NCBI RefSeq assembly: GCF_000429025.1
Contig: NZ_AUBB01000024.1
Coordinates: 124,001-188,000, forward strand
Length of the DNA: 64,000 nucleotides
Direction: 5' to 3'
Source: Actinospineispora spinosispora DSM 44797
GTDB taxonomy: Bacteria > Actinomycetota > Actinomycetes > Mycobacteriales > Pseudonocardiaceae
The position numbers and the translations under genes were made by a program. How positions within the stretch are numbered: the stretch's first letter is position 1; every line of letters starts with the position of its first letter. A model generated the notes under the pieces. The model did no database searches. It was given only the letters and a program-made list of their open reading frames with translations, and had not been told where the DNA came from. Shown piece by piece: positions 53,026-60,166 of this stretch.

Positions 53026-53111
53026 GTGGGGACCCGGGGAGAACTCCCCACCCGGGTCCCCACGGCCACATCCCCCCGACTACCTGCACAAACACCCTGT
53101 GGGGACCCGGA
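53026..53111. promoter_or_regulatory. Candidate clt (conjugation locus): three GTGGGGACCCGG repeats
   Basis: GTGGGGACCCGG occurs at 53026-53037, inverted at 53052-53063, and direct at 53099-53110. The last includes GACCCGGA, which to my recollection is the TraB recognition octamer of Streptomyces plasmid pSVH1. The first two copies can form a hairpin, so a terminator role for the operon is also possible. Confidence 0.55.
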
Positions 53112-53206
53112 TTAGCGACCCCAGCGAAGGGCCGTTCCAGGTCCGTAACCGCTGTTGCTCGGAAGTTGGCTTGCGCCTCTCCCCGCACGCTCGAGCCGCT
53201 CGCATC

Positions 53207-53917
53207 TCACCTGGCTGCGGCGCGCTGGTAGGAGTCGAGCAGCCGCACGGTGGCGTCGGTGCGATTGCGCCACGGTCCACCTGGCAGCTTCGTGAGCTGA
53301 GGGGTGACCGCCAGCCAGCGACCGCTACGACGCCCGGTACTGCCGGAGAACACCGGTTCCAGAAAACCCACCACGGTTGGCGCCTCATCTGAACCCGCCA
53401 GCACCCGCCAGCCGGATTCCGGCTCCTCACGCCGTTCGAGTCTCACTGAGTCGAGGTCGAGGGGCTTCGGCCTCGGACGCCGTGACCGCGCCGCGGAGGC
53501 TACGTGTCGAGGCGGCTTGGCTTTGGCGCCTCCTTTTTCCGTGACAGATTCCGTGACCACGCGTGGAACGACCGGCGAAACGTCGATGCGTTGAGCGGAG
53601 GTCGCGGGACGTTTTGCGTCGGTGTCTGCGGCGACAGGTAGGGCGGTGACCTCGTTGATCTGCCGCAGAGCTTCGTTGGTGGCCTCGCTCAGGTGGCGGC
53701 CAGCGTCGCTGGGGAGCTCCTGTCCGCTGAGAACCGAACGTCTGATCTCGCTGAGCGCCGATTCGATCGTGACCAGCGTTGAGAGAAGTTCTTGATGTCG
53801 GACAGCGAGGGCCGCCCGGTGCGCACGTTGCCTGCATGTCGCGTTGTGGAAGCGGTTCGGTCTGCCGCGGGTGCTCGATCGCGCCGGGAGCTCCATTCCA
53901 CATCCTGCGCAGATCAT
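53207..53917 (-). CDS. Hypothetical protein with N-terminal zinc-finger-like motif
   Basis: A 236-residue protein from ATG 53917, with GGAGG 9 bases upstream. The N-terminus has CAGCG and FHNATCRQRAHR, a likely metal-binding or treble-clef finger. A helical segment follows (about 35-90), then a long basic, probably disordered stretch containing repeated VTE, and a small C-terminal domain (WRVLAGSDEAPTVVGFLEPV). No known family; its position next to iteron-like repeats leaves open a role in replication or DNA binding. Confidence 0.6.
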   Translation of the reverse strand: MICAGCGMELPARSSTRGRPNRFHNATCRQRAHRAALAVRHQELLSTLVTIESALSEIRRSVLSGQELPSDAGRHLSEATNEALRQINEVTALPVAADTDAKRPATSAQRIDVSPVVPRVVTESVTEKGGAKAKPPRHVASAARSRRPRPKPLDLDSVRLERREEPESGWRVLAGSDEAPTVVGFLEPVFSGSTGRRSGRWLAVTPQLTKLPGGPWRNRTDATVRLLDSYQRAAAR

Positions 53918-53938
53918 CGGAGACCGCCTCCAATTTGG

Positions 53939-53999
53939 TGACATATTTCGTGACCGGTCGAAGCGAAGGTACCTCTTGTCACGGAAAATGTCACGAATT
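53939..53999. repeat. Iteron-like GTCACGRAA repeats
   Basis: GTCACG(A/G)AA-type copies occur at 53945 (inverted), 53978 and 53990, with two more inverted inside the gene at 53537 and 53548 and a half site at 53939. They lie between two minus-strand genes and directly upstream of the zinc-finger-like gene. They may be operators or an origin. Confidence 0.45.
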
Positions 54000-54356
54000 T
54001 GATGGTTCGGCGACGGCCAGGCGGGCGAGCCGGTCGCAAGCGGTCCAGTGCGCAGCGTCGAGGCGACCGGACCGGCGTGCCTCGGTTGCACGGAAATGAG
54101 CCTCTTCAATCGCGGTGCAGCCGCCATTGATCACCAGCTCGGCTACCCATCGTCGGGCTTCGGTCGGATCGTCGGCGTGCATCTGGCGGGTGTCGAACAC
54201 GTCGTAGAGCACCGCGGCGACTTCCTCGATGGTTAGCGGTACCGGAGCGTTGATCCAGGTGGCGGCCGGTGTTGGGGACGGCAGCCATGCGCGATGGAGC
54301 AGAACGACCCCGGTCACCTCGTGTGTGCCGAACCGTGCTGTCGTGGTGACCTGCAT
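53991..54356 (-). CDS. Hypothetical protein
   Basis: A 121-residue soluble protein. The ATG at 54356 follows GAGGAGAGGA. It is helical (IEEVAAVLYDVFDTRQ, EARRWVAELVINGGC, EEAHFRATEARRSG) with no recognised motif. It lies between other small minus-strand genes of the element, and its stop is inside one of the iteron-like repeats. Probably a conserved element accessory protein. Confidence 0.65.
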   Translation of the reverse strand: MQVTTTARFGTHEVTGVVLLHRAWLPSPTPAATWINAPVPLTIEEVAAVLYDVFDTRQMHADDPTEARRWVAELVINGGCTAIEEAHFRATEARRSGRLDAAHWTACDRLARLAVAEPSNS

Positions 54357-54518
54357 CAATTCCTCTCCTCGGGCTCCATGTCGGAGGTGTTGGTTCCCCA
54401 GGCTGATCGGCCAACCACCCAGGTCGGGCCGCCCGCCGGGCAGCGGTGCCGGTGTTCGCCCAGTGCCAGCTCCGCTGGGGTGCACCAGCAATCGCGCGGA
54501 GCGAACGGGTCTACCGGC

Positions 54519-54851
54519 TCATCCATGTCGGTGCCATCCGCTGCGAGTGGCGTTCGGCTCGACTGGTCGACGCACTATCGCCGCGGCCTGACGCAGGCTT
54601 CGAGCGAGCAGGTTGAGAGGCGTCGGTGCCACCGATTCTTGGTGCGCTCGAACGATGTCGCGGCAGAGCGTGCACCTCGGAGCCGGTGGCGTGAGCATCG
54701 ATCCCGCGAGGAACACGGTCCCGCACAGGCCACGGTGAACGCCGGTCTTGACCGCGATAACCATCTGTTCGTCGGTCACGGCGTGACTCACCCGGGGCTT
54801 GAACGCCGCCGCCACCCAGATGAACAACAGCCGATCCTCTGCCGCGTTCAC
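54519..54851 (-). CDS. Hypothetical protein with Cys motif, actinobacterial accessory type
   Basis: About 110 residues. The central region has HAVTDEQMVIAVKTGVHRGL and the metal-site-like CGTVF ... CTLCRD, a pattern I have seen in small proteins near XRE/TPR regulators in actinobacteria. GTG at 54851 is favoured by an upstream GGGGGG; the frame is open to 54887. It is divergent from the TPR regulator at 55018 and may work with it. Confidence 0.55.
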   Translation of the reverse strand: MNAAEDRLLFIWVAAAFKPRVSHAVTDEQMVIAVKTGVHRGLCGTVFLAGSMLTPPAPRCTLCRDIVRAHQESVAPTPLNLLARSLRQAAAIVRRPVEPNATRSGWHRHG

Positions 54852-55017
54852 GCGCGGCCCCCCGGGGCCGTCAACCTCTGCGCACACACTCGCTGATTCC
54901 TCGTCTCCCTGAACACAGCATGACTGAAATCAGCGTTTCATCAGCGCTATATTGAGCGGAATGACGCGGCGAGGCCATAGACGTGCCACCGCACGGGGCG
55001 AGGGGGGACGCGGGATA

Positions 55018-56199
55018 GTGGAGAAGAACGGACGCCGGGCTGGCAGGACGGTGCTGGAAGAGCAGATCCGGGCGCGGCGGATGACGTTCGAAGAGTTCGT
55101 CGGCTACGCCGAGACGTTCGCCCGTGAACATGGTGAACCCGGCACACTCAGCCTCCGTCACCTGAAACGTCTGGCGGGCGGCAAGTACGCGGGCGAGGCT
55201 CGTCCGGCCACCCAGCGTCTGCTGGAAGCAATCTTCGGTCAGTCGTGGGAAGAGCTGCTAGCCAGCCCTTCAAGGCACCGGCAGGTCGTCACTACGACGT
55301 CCAGTGCGGAGCTGCTGTCGGCTGAGCTCCGTAATGCGCGACGAGTCGACGCTGAGACGGTCCGGTTGCTGGCCAGTCAAATCGACACCGTTCGACAGCT
55401 TGACCGCCGATTCGGTGCTGGGGCTCTGCTGGACCAGCTACTCAGCCATGCGGTACACGTCCGCCGCCTGCTCGACTACACAGTCGACGACGACACGCGT
55501 CGAGCGTTGGCGTTCATCCTCGTCGACGCCTACACCTTGGCTGGGTGGCAGACCCTTGACCGGGGCGAAACGCTCGGGTCCTGGAATCACTACCGGAATG
55601 CATGCGAGGCGGCGCGTATCGCCGAATCACCCACCTGGCTCGCGCACGCCCAAGCGGAACAAGCCGTAGTCCTCTCGGACACGGGGGAGACTGCGCTCGC
55701 GGTAGATCTCACCGAACATGCGTGCGAGAGCACCCGTCGGTCCGCTCCTGCGCTGTTGCGCGCCTGGCTCGCCGCTGCCCATGGTGAAGCTCTCGCCGCG
55801 AATGGCCAGCAGTCCTCGAGTCTCCGCGCGTTCGACCAGGCTGCCGTGCTGTTGCCACAGAGCCTGCAACCGGAACCCGGGAGCCCGTACATGGCGCTGG
55901 ATGACGTGCATCTTGCGCGCTGGCGTGGTCACGCTCTTGCTCGGTTCGGCCATCCTGATGCCATCGCTGTTCTGAGCGAAGCGCTAGCCCGACACGACTC
56001 GACATTCGTCCGAGCCGAGACAGGTCTACGTGCCGACCTGGCTCTGGCGCACCATGCTGATGGGGAGTTGGACGAGGCCGCTAAGCATCGCGCAGTTGCG
56101 ACCGTACTTGCCGACGAGATCGGGTCTGTGCGACAGCGACGGCGGCTGAATCGATCGATGGGCATCCGGCAGTCCGTGGATTGGCCGAAACTGTCGTAG
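55018..56199 (+). CDS. XRE-type HTH regulator with TPR-like repeats, second copy
   Basis: A 393-residue regulator from GTG 55018 (good GGGGGG site); the frame is open back to ATG 54961. The N-terminal HTH region contains MTFEEFVGYAETFAREHGEP and LSLRHLKRLAGGKYAGE, and the remainder is TPR-like helices (TLAGWQTLDRGE, WLAHAQAEQAVVLSDTGETA) homologous to the protein at 48001. CTGAAATCAG-type repeats upstream (54924) resemble those at 49781, so the regulators may share operators. Confidence 0.82.
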   Translation: MEKNGRRAGRTVLEEQIRARRMTFEEFVGYAETFAREHGEPGTLSLRHLKRLAGGKYAGEARPATQRLLEAIFGQSWEELLASPSRHRQVVTTTSSAELLSAELRNARRVDAETVRLLASQIDTVRQLDRRFGAGALLDQLLSHAVHVRRLLDYTVDDDTRRALAFILVDAYTLAGWQTLDRGETLGSWNHYRNACEAARIAESPTWLAHAQAEQAVVLSDTGETALAVDLTEHACESTRRSAPALLRAWLAAAHGEALAANGQQSSSLRAFDQAAVLLPQSLQPEPGSPYMALDDVHLARWRGHALARFGHPDAIAVLSEALARHDSTFVRAETGLRADLALAHHADGELDEAAKHRAVATVLADEIGSVRQRRRLNRSMGIRQSVDWPKLS

Positions 56200-56247
56200 C
56201 TGCAGGCTAACGTATACCCATCCCTTCTGCGGGGTGCGAGGAAGGAC

Positions 56248-57201
56248 ATGGGTGTGGGCGAACGCAACTACAGCAAGGCCACCGAAGCTGCAATGTTCGC
56301 GATGAGCATAAAATGCTACTATCCAGGCTGTCGGGTGCCAAGCGTCAGTATCTTTGGAAGCGATACGAAGAAGAACGTCCAGATTGCGCACATAGTGGCG
56401 GTCTCGCCAGGTGGTCCACGCTATCGGATGATGTCGGTAGATAAGCGGGATAGTTTCGGGAACCTGATCCTTCTCTGTGCTTTCCATCATGCACCTGTAG
56501 ATCGAAAAGCCAATGAGAAAAAATATACTGAGCCTCGACTTCTGCAGTGGAAGGAGGAAAATGAGAAAGATTTAAAGTCTAAGATTAAGGGACTGAGTAG
56601 TTTCACTGAGGGAAAATTGGAGCAGATGCTGAACCTTGCAGTATCTTCCACAAAGATGGAGATCATGACTGCTCTGGACAAGTTGGAAGATGTTAGTAGA
56701 GATACGTCGAACTTGCTCCGGCTCCTTCTGGATAAAGTCGAGCGCCATTACATTGATTCTGATTCGGTGGCAGCGCTCTACGCTGCATCGCTGAGGTTCG
56801 GTCATCTCGAAGAGAATGCATCGACGCTCTACGCAGCGGCAGTACGGCTCGGTAACCTAGAAGAGAACAGTGTCAATATGGTGAGAGCAGCGGACGCGCT
56901 CACGGCGATTGATACCAATGCAATCCACGCGGCATCTGAAAAATTTGAGCAGTTTTCGCAGGACTTCTCTGGGATGATCCGGTATCTCCCAGACGTCTCT
57001 GGCGTGAGTCATTCCGTCGCAGAGGCAGGTCGAGAGATTGTGGCTGACATCAAGACGGCGATGGGATCGATCGAGAATGGTCCGCCAGTTGAGTTTGTGG
57101 CTGACCGCCAGCGGTGGAAGTTCTTCCTGGTTGGTTTTTTCTGTGCGGTCGTTGCTGTCCTAGCGATTGCGATTATGCTGTCATCCCGTGGCTCAGTTTG
57201 A
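56248..57201 (+). CDS. Membrane-anchored HNH nuclease-like protein
   Basis: A 317-residue protein. The N-terminal HNH domain has CYYPGC for zinc, IAHIVAVSPGG and NLILLCAFHHAPVD with the second His pair. A helical region contains imperfect repeats (ALYAASLRFGHLEENA, TLYAAAVRLGNLEENS) and the C-terminus has one membrane segment (WKFFLVGFFCAVVAVLAIAI). GAGGAAGG precedes the ATG. Composition is AT-rich like the ABC-3C genes, indicating separate acquisition. A defence or toxin effector is likely, but no known system matches the full architecture. Confidence 0.75.
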   Translation: MGVGERNYSKATEAAMFAMSIKCYYPGCRVPSVSIFGSDTKKNVQIAHIVAVSPGGPRYRMMSVDKRDSFGNLILLCAFHHAPVDRKANEKKYTEPRLLQWKEENEKDLKSKIKGLSSFTEGKLEQMLNLAVSSTKMEIMTALDKLEDVSRDTSNLLRLLLDKVERHYIDSDSVAALYAASLRFGHLEENASTLYAAAVRLGNLEENSVNMVRAADALTAIDTNAIHAASEKFEQFSQDFSGMIRYLPDVSGVSHSVAEAGREIVADIKTAMGSIENGPPVEFVADRQRWKFFLVGFFCAVVAVLAIAIMLSSRGSV

Positions 57202-57307
57202 CGGGCTTATTTAAACCTTGAGCGGCCTCTGACTTCGCATCTGCTGAAAGTGTGGTCGCTTGCGGCTATTGAGCGGCGGTCGTGACCGTATTCGGCGATC
57301 ATTATTC

Positions 57308-58843
57308 TCACAGCTCAGGTCTGCTGACGGTCGCCCGACGGCCGCGACCGGCCGTAGCGAGACCTGCTGCAGTGAGCAGACCGAGGGCGCGGTGGGCTGT
57401 ACCGACAGAGACTCTGTAGCGTTCCCGAATGTCTTTGATCGTGGGTAAGTAATCGCCGGACTTCAGGATGCCGCTATTGATGGCGCCACGTAGATCGGAC
57501 GCGATTCGCTGGTAAGGGGCGCCCTGTTCATCCGGTTCCGGCGTTGGCTTAGCCGCCGAAGGTCCAGCAAGCAAGTCTAGATCGATGGGCAGCGTGGGCA
57601 TTCGGCCGTCGATGTTTCCAGCGGCGCGCTGGTCGGCCTCAGAGACCCATGCTGTGTAGACCCGCAGTGTGGTCGAGCCTCCGCCACCGTGACCGAGGCG
57701 ACCGGCGACGGTGCGAACGTCCACGCCAGCCGCAATCAGCTCGGTCGCCGAGTAATGGCGGAGCTGGTGAATGTGCATGTCCCAGCCGAGCCGCGCGCAC
57801 ATCCGGTGAAAGCGCTGCGTGACGGTGCTCGGCTTCAGCCAGTCGAGATGGTCGGGCGACGGCGAGAACAGCCGCCCATCCTTCGGGATCGTGATGCCAA
57901 GCTCACGGGCGTCAGACTCACGGCTGGCACGGTAGGCGGTCAGGAGCGAGACGGTGACCTTGTCGAGTGCGATACGTCGCTGCTGGTGCGTCTTGGTGGG
58001 CTTCTCCCATGTCTTCGCGCCGTCCTGGGCGATGCTCGTCTTGATGGACAGCGTCGCCGTGTTCAAATCGAGGCGGTCCAGACGTAGCGCGCACATTTCG
58101 CCGCGCCGGGCTCCGGTGGTCATGGTCAGCCAGACGAACACACCCCATGCCGGGTCCTTGAACGCCTCGTTGACGATCGAGGCGGCCTGTTCCGGGGTAG
58201 GCGGGTCCGGATCGCTCTTGACAGCCTTCGGGGGCTCAGCCTGGTCGAGAGGGTTGACGGTGATCCAACGCCAGCGGACGGCCCTCGTCAGCGCGCCGCT
58301 GAGACAGAAATGCACCTGGCGGATGGACGACGCCTTGAGGGGCTTGCACGTGTGCCAGCGGCACTGGTCGTCGCATTCGTGGTCGTCGTCCGAGCTGCTG
58401 TGCTCCATGAACGCCCGTCCGTCGCAATGCGTTCGGCAGCGGCGCAGGATCGAGTAGAAGGAATCGAGCACCTCGCCGTCGAGCTTGGCCACGGACAGCT
58501 CGCCGAGGAGCGGGCGGACGTGGTTGCGGATGTAGCCCTCATAGCCTTTGCGGGTGGTCACATCGACGTCGAGCAGCTCCAGGTAGCGATCCATGAGCTG
58601 GTTGACGTTCGCCTTCGTTCGCGGGTTGCGCTGCTCGTCCACCTGGTTGATCAGACGGGTGCGCGCGGCCTTCGCATCCTTGAGCGCCGCCGGGCTGTCC
58701 GGGATGACCTCGGTGAGGTAGTTGCGCTTGCCGGTGAGTGGGTCGATGCCCGCGTAGACCTTCACCCGCAGCGAGCCGCTGGGCAGGGTCTCGATCTCGC
58801 CGCGCTTGCGGCCTTCAGCGGGGCGGGGTCGCGAGGCAGCCAT
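57308..58843 (-). CDS. int: Tyrosine recombinase (AICE integrase) with C-terminal GntR-like domain
   Basis: A 511-residue integrase. The N-terminal arm/SAM-like domains include a Cys-rich insert (CRTHCDG ... ECDDQCRWHTC) known in actinobacterial element integrases. Catalytic residues are Arg in TGARRGEM, His-Arg in HQLRHYSAT, His in LGHGGGG and Tyr in LRVYTAW. After residue 440 a GntR-type winged helix is fused: QRIASDLRGAINSGILKSGD then DIRERYRVSVGTAHRALGLL. It abuts the tRNA gene; an ATG at 58852 is an alternative start, and the open frame into the tRNA is not coding. Confidence 0.9.
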   Translation of the reverse strand: MAASRPRPAEGRKRGEIETLPSGSLRVKVYAGIDPLTGKRNYLTEVIPDSPAALKDAKAARTRLINQVDEQRNPRTKANVNQLMDRYLELLDVDVTTRKGYEGYIRNHVRPLLGELSVAKLDGEVLDSFYSILRRCRTHCDGRAFMEHSSSDDDHECDDQCRWHTCKPLKASSIRQVHFCLSGALTRAVRWRWITVNPLDQAEPPKAVKSDPDPPTPEQAASIVNEAFKDPAWGVFVWLTMTTGARRGEMCALRLDRLDLNTATLSIKTSIAQDGAKTWEKPTKTHQQRRIALDKVTVSLLTAYRASRESDARELGITIPKDGRLFSPSPDHLDWLKPSTVTQRFHRMCARLGWDMHIHQLRHYSATELIAAGVDVRTVAGRLGHGGGGSTTLRVYTAWVSEADQRAAGNIDGRMPTLPIDLDLLAGPSAAKPTPEPDEQGAPYQRIASDLRGAINSGILKSGDYLPTIKDIRERYRVSVGTAHRALGLLTAAGLATAGRGRRATVSRPEL

Positions 58844-58864
58844 GGTGCGCATTCTAGGCGACTC

Positions 58865-58885
58865 GCACCACGAATAGCACCACAT
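58865..58885. repeat. Right-end GCACCAC doublet, candidate integrase arm site
   Basis: GCACCACGA at 58865 and GCACCACAT at 58877 have the same 12-bp spacing as the doublet at the left end. Confidence 0.5.
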
Positions 58886-58919
58886 CTGCGATCCAAGATC
58901 GCTGGTCAACGTTCTGACC

Positions 58920-58995
58920 TGGTGCCCTCGGCAGGATTCGAACCTGCGACACACGGTTTAGGAAACCGATGCTCTATCCCCTGAGCTACGAGGGC
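58920..58995 (-). tRNA. tRNA-Arg (CCU anticodon), CCA encoded
   Basis: The minus strand folds as a 76-nt cloverleaf: acceptor stem GCCCTCG with CGAGGGC, D stem GCTC/GAGC, anticodon loop TTCCTAA with anticodon CCT, T stem GCAGG/CCTGC with loop TTCGAAT, then A and CCA. The gene stays intact because the element's repeat restores the 3' 44 bases. It is the integration target of the AICE. Confidence 0.95.
58921..58964. repeat. Right attachment site (44-bp direct repeat within tRNA-Arg)
   Basis: It is identical to 43791-43834 and covers the acceptor, T arm, variable region and anticodon stem of the tRNA gene. Confidence 0.92.
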
Positions 58996-59020
58996 GTGCG
59001 CTATTCGTCTGTGCTGGTCA

Positions 59021-59052
59021 GAGCCACTTCCGTGAGAAGTGGAGAGTGGCTC
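59021..59052. terminator. Hairpin GAGCCACT-N16-AGTGGCTC
   Basis: Perfect 8-bp arms (59021-59028 and 59045-59052), with an alternative inner stem CCACTT/AAGTGG. It follows the small membrane gene on the minus strand and precedes the tRNA. Confidence 0.55.
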
Positions 59053-59166
59053 ACGGGACCAGGGCCCGCGAGGAGCCCGTAGTCCGTGACACAGTCTAGA
59101 GCCTGCCGGTCGACACCTGGGCAACGGCCACGGGACCGGTGATCCGGTGTCGTGATCTTGCTCGGC

Positions 59167-59310
59167 CTAGTCGCCGTCGCGGTACTTGTGGCGGCCCTTC
59201 CACACGTTGTCCTGGTCGAAGCGCGCCCTGCGGTTCTCCGCGCGCCAGCGACCGAGGTAGTAGCCGGGCACGGCTCCGATGAACAGCATGATCCATAAGG
59301 TCGAGGTCAC
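59167..59310 (-). CDS. Small membrane protein (47 aa)
   Basis: The GTG at 59310 has AAGGAG 8 bases upstream. The protein is one membrane segment (LWIMLFIGAVPGYYLGRW) and a charged tail ending HKYRDGD. No family is recognised. Codon use and the downstream hairpin suggest that the gene is real. Confidence 0.6.
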   Translation of the reverse strand: MTSTLWIMLFIGAVPGYYLGRWRAENRRARFDQDNVWKGRHKYRDGD

Positions 59311-59536
59311 GAGTCTGCTCCTTCTCGCCTGGGTTGCCAGCCGGAGTGCGGCATCCAGGGCCGACCGTGTCACGATCGTGGAAGTGCCTGGTCAGAACCT
59401 GATATTTCATTCGCAGTCGCATCGGTTGTTCGCGCAATCACGAGCGTTCTCACCGGGTTCGCGTGCGAGCGATGATTTCCGGGGGCCTCTCCGGTCTCAC
59501 CTCCGGACAGGATGGATCCGAGCGGAGGAGGCAATC

Positions 59537-60166
59537 ATGAGCGACGTCTGGCCACTGGTGCACGTGGAGCGTGCGGCCCTGATCGACGACCTCGCGCAGC
59601 TCGACGACCGCGGCTGGGACGTGCCGTCGCTGTGCGCGGGCTGGACGGTGCACGACGTCGCCGCCCACCTCGTGGACACGGCGAAGACCACGCGACTGGG
59701 GTTTCTGGTGGGGCTCGCCATGGCGCGCTTCGACTTCGACCGGCAGAACGCCGTCGGGGTGGAGCGGGAGCGGGGGGCGTCGCCGGGGGAGACGCTCGAG
59801 CGGCTGCGGCACGTCGCCTCGCGCACCTCGACCCCGCCCGCGCACCTCGACACCCGTCTCGTCGAGGAGGTCGTGCACGGCGAGGACATCCGCCGGCCCC
59901 TCGGGCTCACCCGCGCCTACCCGGGTGAGGTCGTCGTGCGGGCGCTGCGGCTCCAGGCGCGTACCCCGGCCTCGTTCGGTGGCGCCAAGGAGCTCGTGTC
60001 CCGTGTCCGGCTGACGGCCAGCGACGCGGACGTGGAGCTCGGCGACGGTCCACGAGTGGCCGGCACCGCGCTGTCGCTGCTCCTGGTCATCTCCGGACGG
60101 AAGGTCGCGCTGGACGAGCTCGACGGGCCGGGGATCGAGGCACTAGGCACGGCGGGCCCACGGTAG
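59537..60166 (+). CDS. Maleylpyruvate isomerase N-terminal (MDMPI/DinB-like) family protein
   Basis: A 209-residue protein of the mycothiol-dependent isomerase/DinB superfamily. It has VPSLCAGWTVHDVAAHLVD, with a metal-site His in that segment, and the later VEEVVHGEDIRRPLG region with a second His. Members of this family use mycothiol or are uncharacterised. The ATG follows GGAGGAGG. It overlaps the end of the convergent ClC gene by 24 bp. Substrate unknown. Confidence 0.8.
   Translation: MSDVWPLVHVERAALIDDLAQLDDRGWDVPSLCAGWTVHDVAAHLVDTAKTTRLGFLVGLAMARFDFDRQNAVGVERERGASPGETLERLRHVASRTSTPPAHLDTRLVEEVVHGEDIRRPLGLTRAYPGEVVVRALRLQARTPASFGGAKELVSRVRLTASDADVELGDGPRVAGTALSLLLVISGRKVALDELDGPGIEALGTAGPR

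Larger units (their letters stand above)
43791..58964. mobile_element. Integrated AICE (pSAM2-like integrative conjugative element) in tRNA-Arg
   Basis: An exact 44-bp direct repeat at each end, one being the 3' part of tRNA-Arg(CCU), frames 15.13 kb that includes a tyrosine integrase next to the tRNA, an excisionase-like HTH protein, a WhiB protein, an FtsK/TraB translocase, a Pif-like Nudix protein and several regulators. This set defines the AICE class. Cargo is an ABC-3C system and an HNH membrane protein, both AT-richer than the chromosome. No RepSA/RepAM-type replication protein was recognised, so the element may be replication-deficient or use an unknown initiator. Confidence 0.88.

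Noticed and set aside
58843-58954. Extension of the integrase frame into the tRNA gene
   Set aside because: It would encode the tRNA acceptor and T arm; no ribosome site. ATG 58843 or 58852 gives the normal length.
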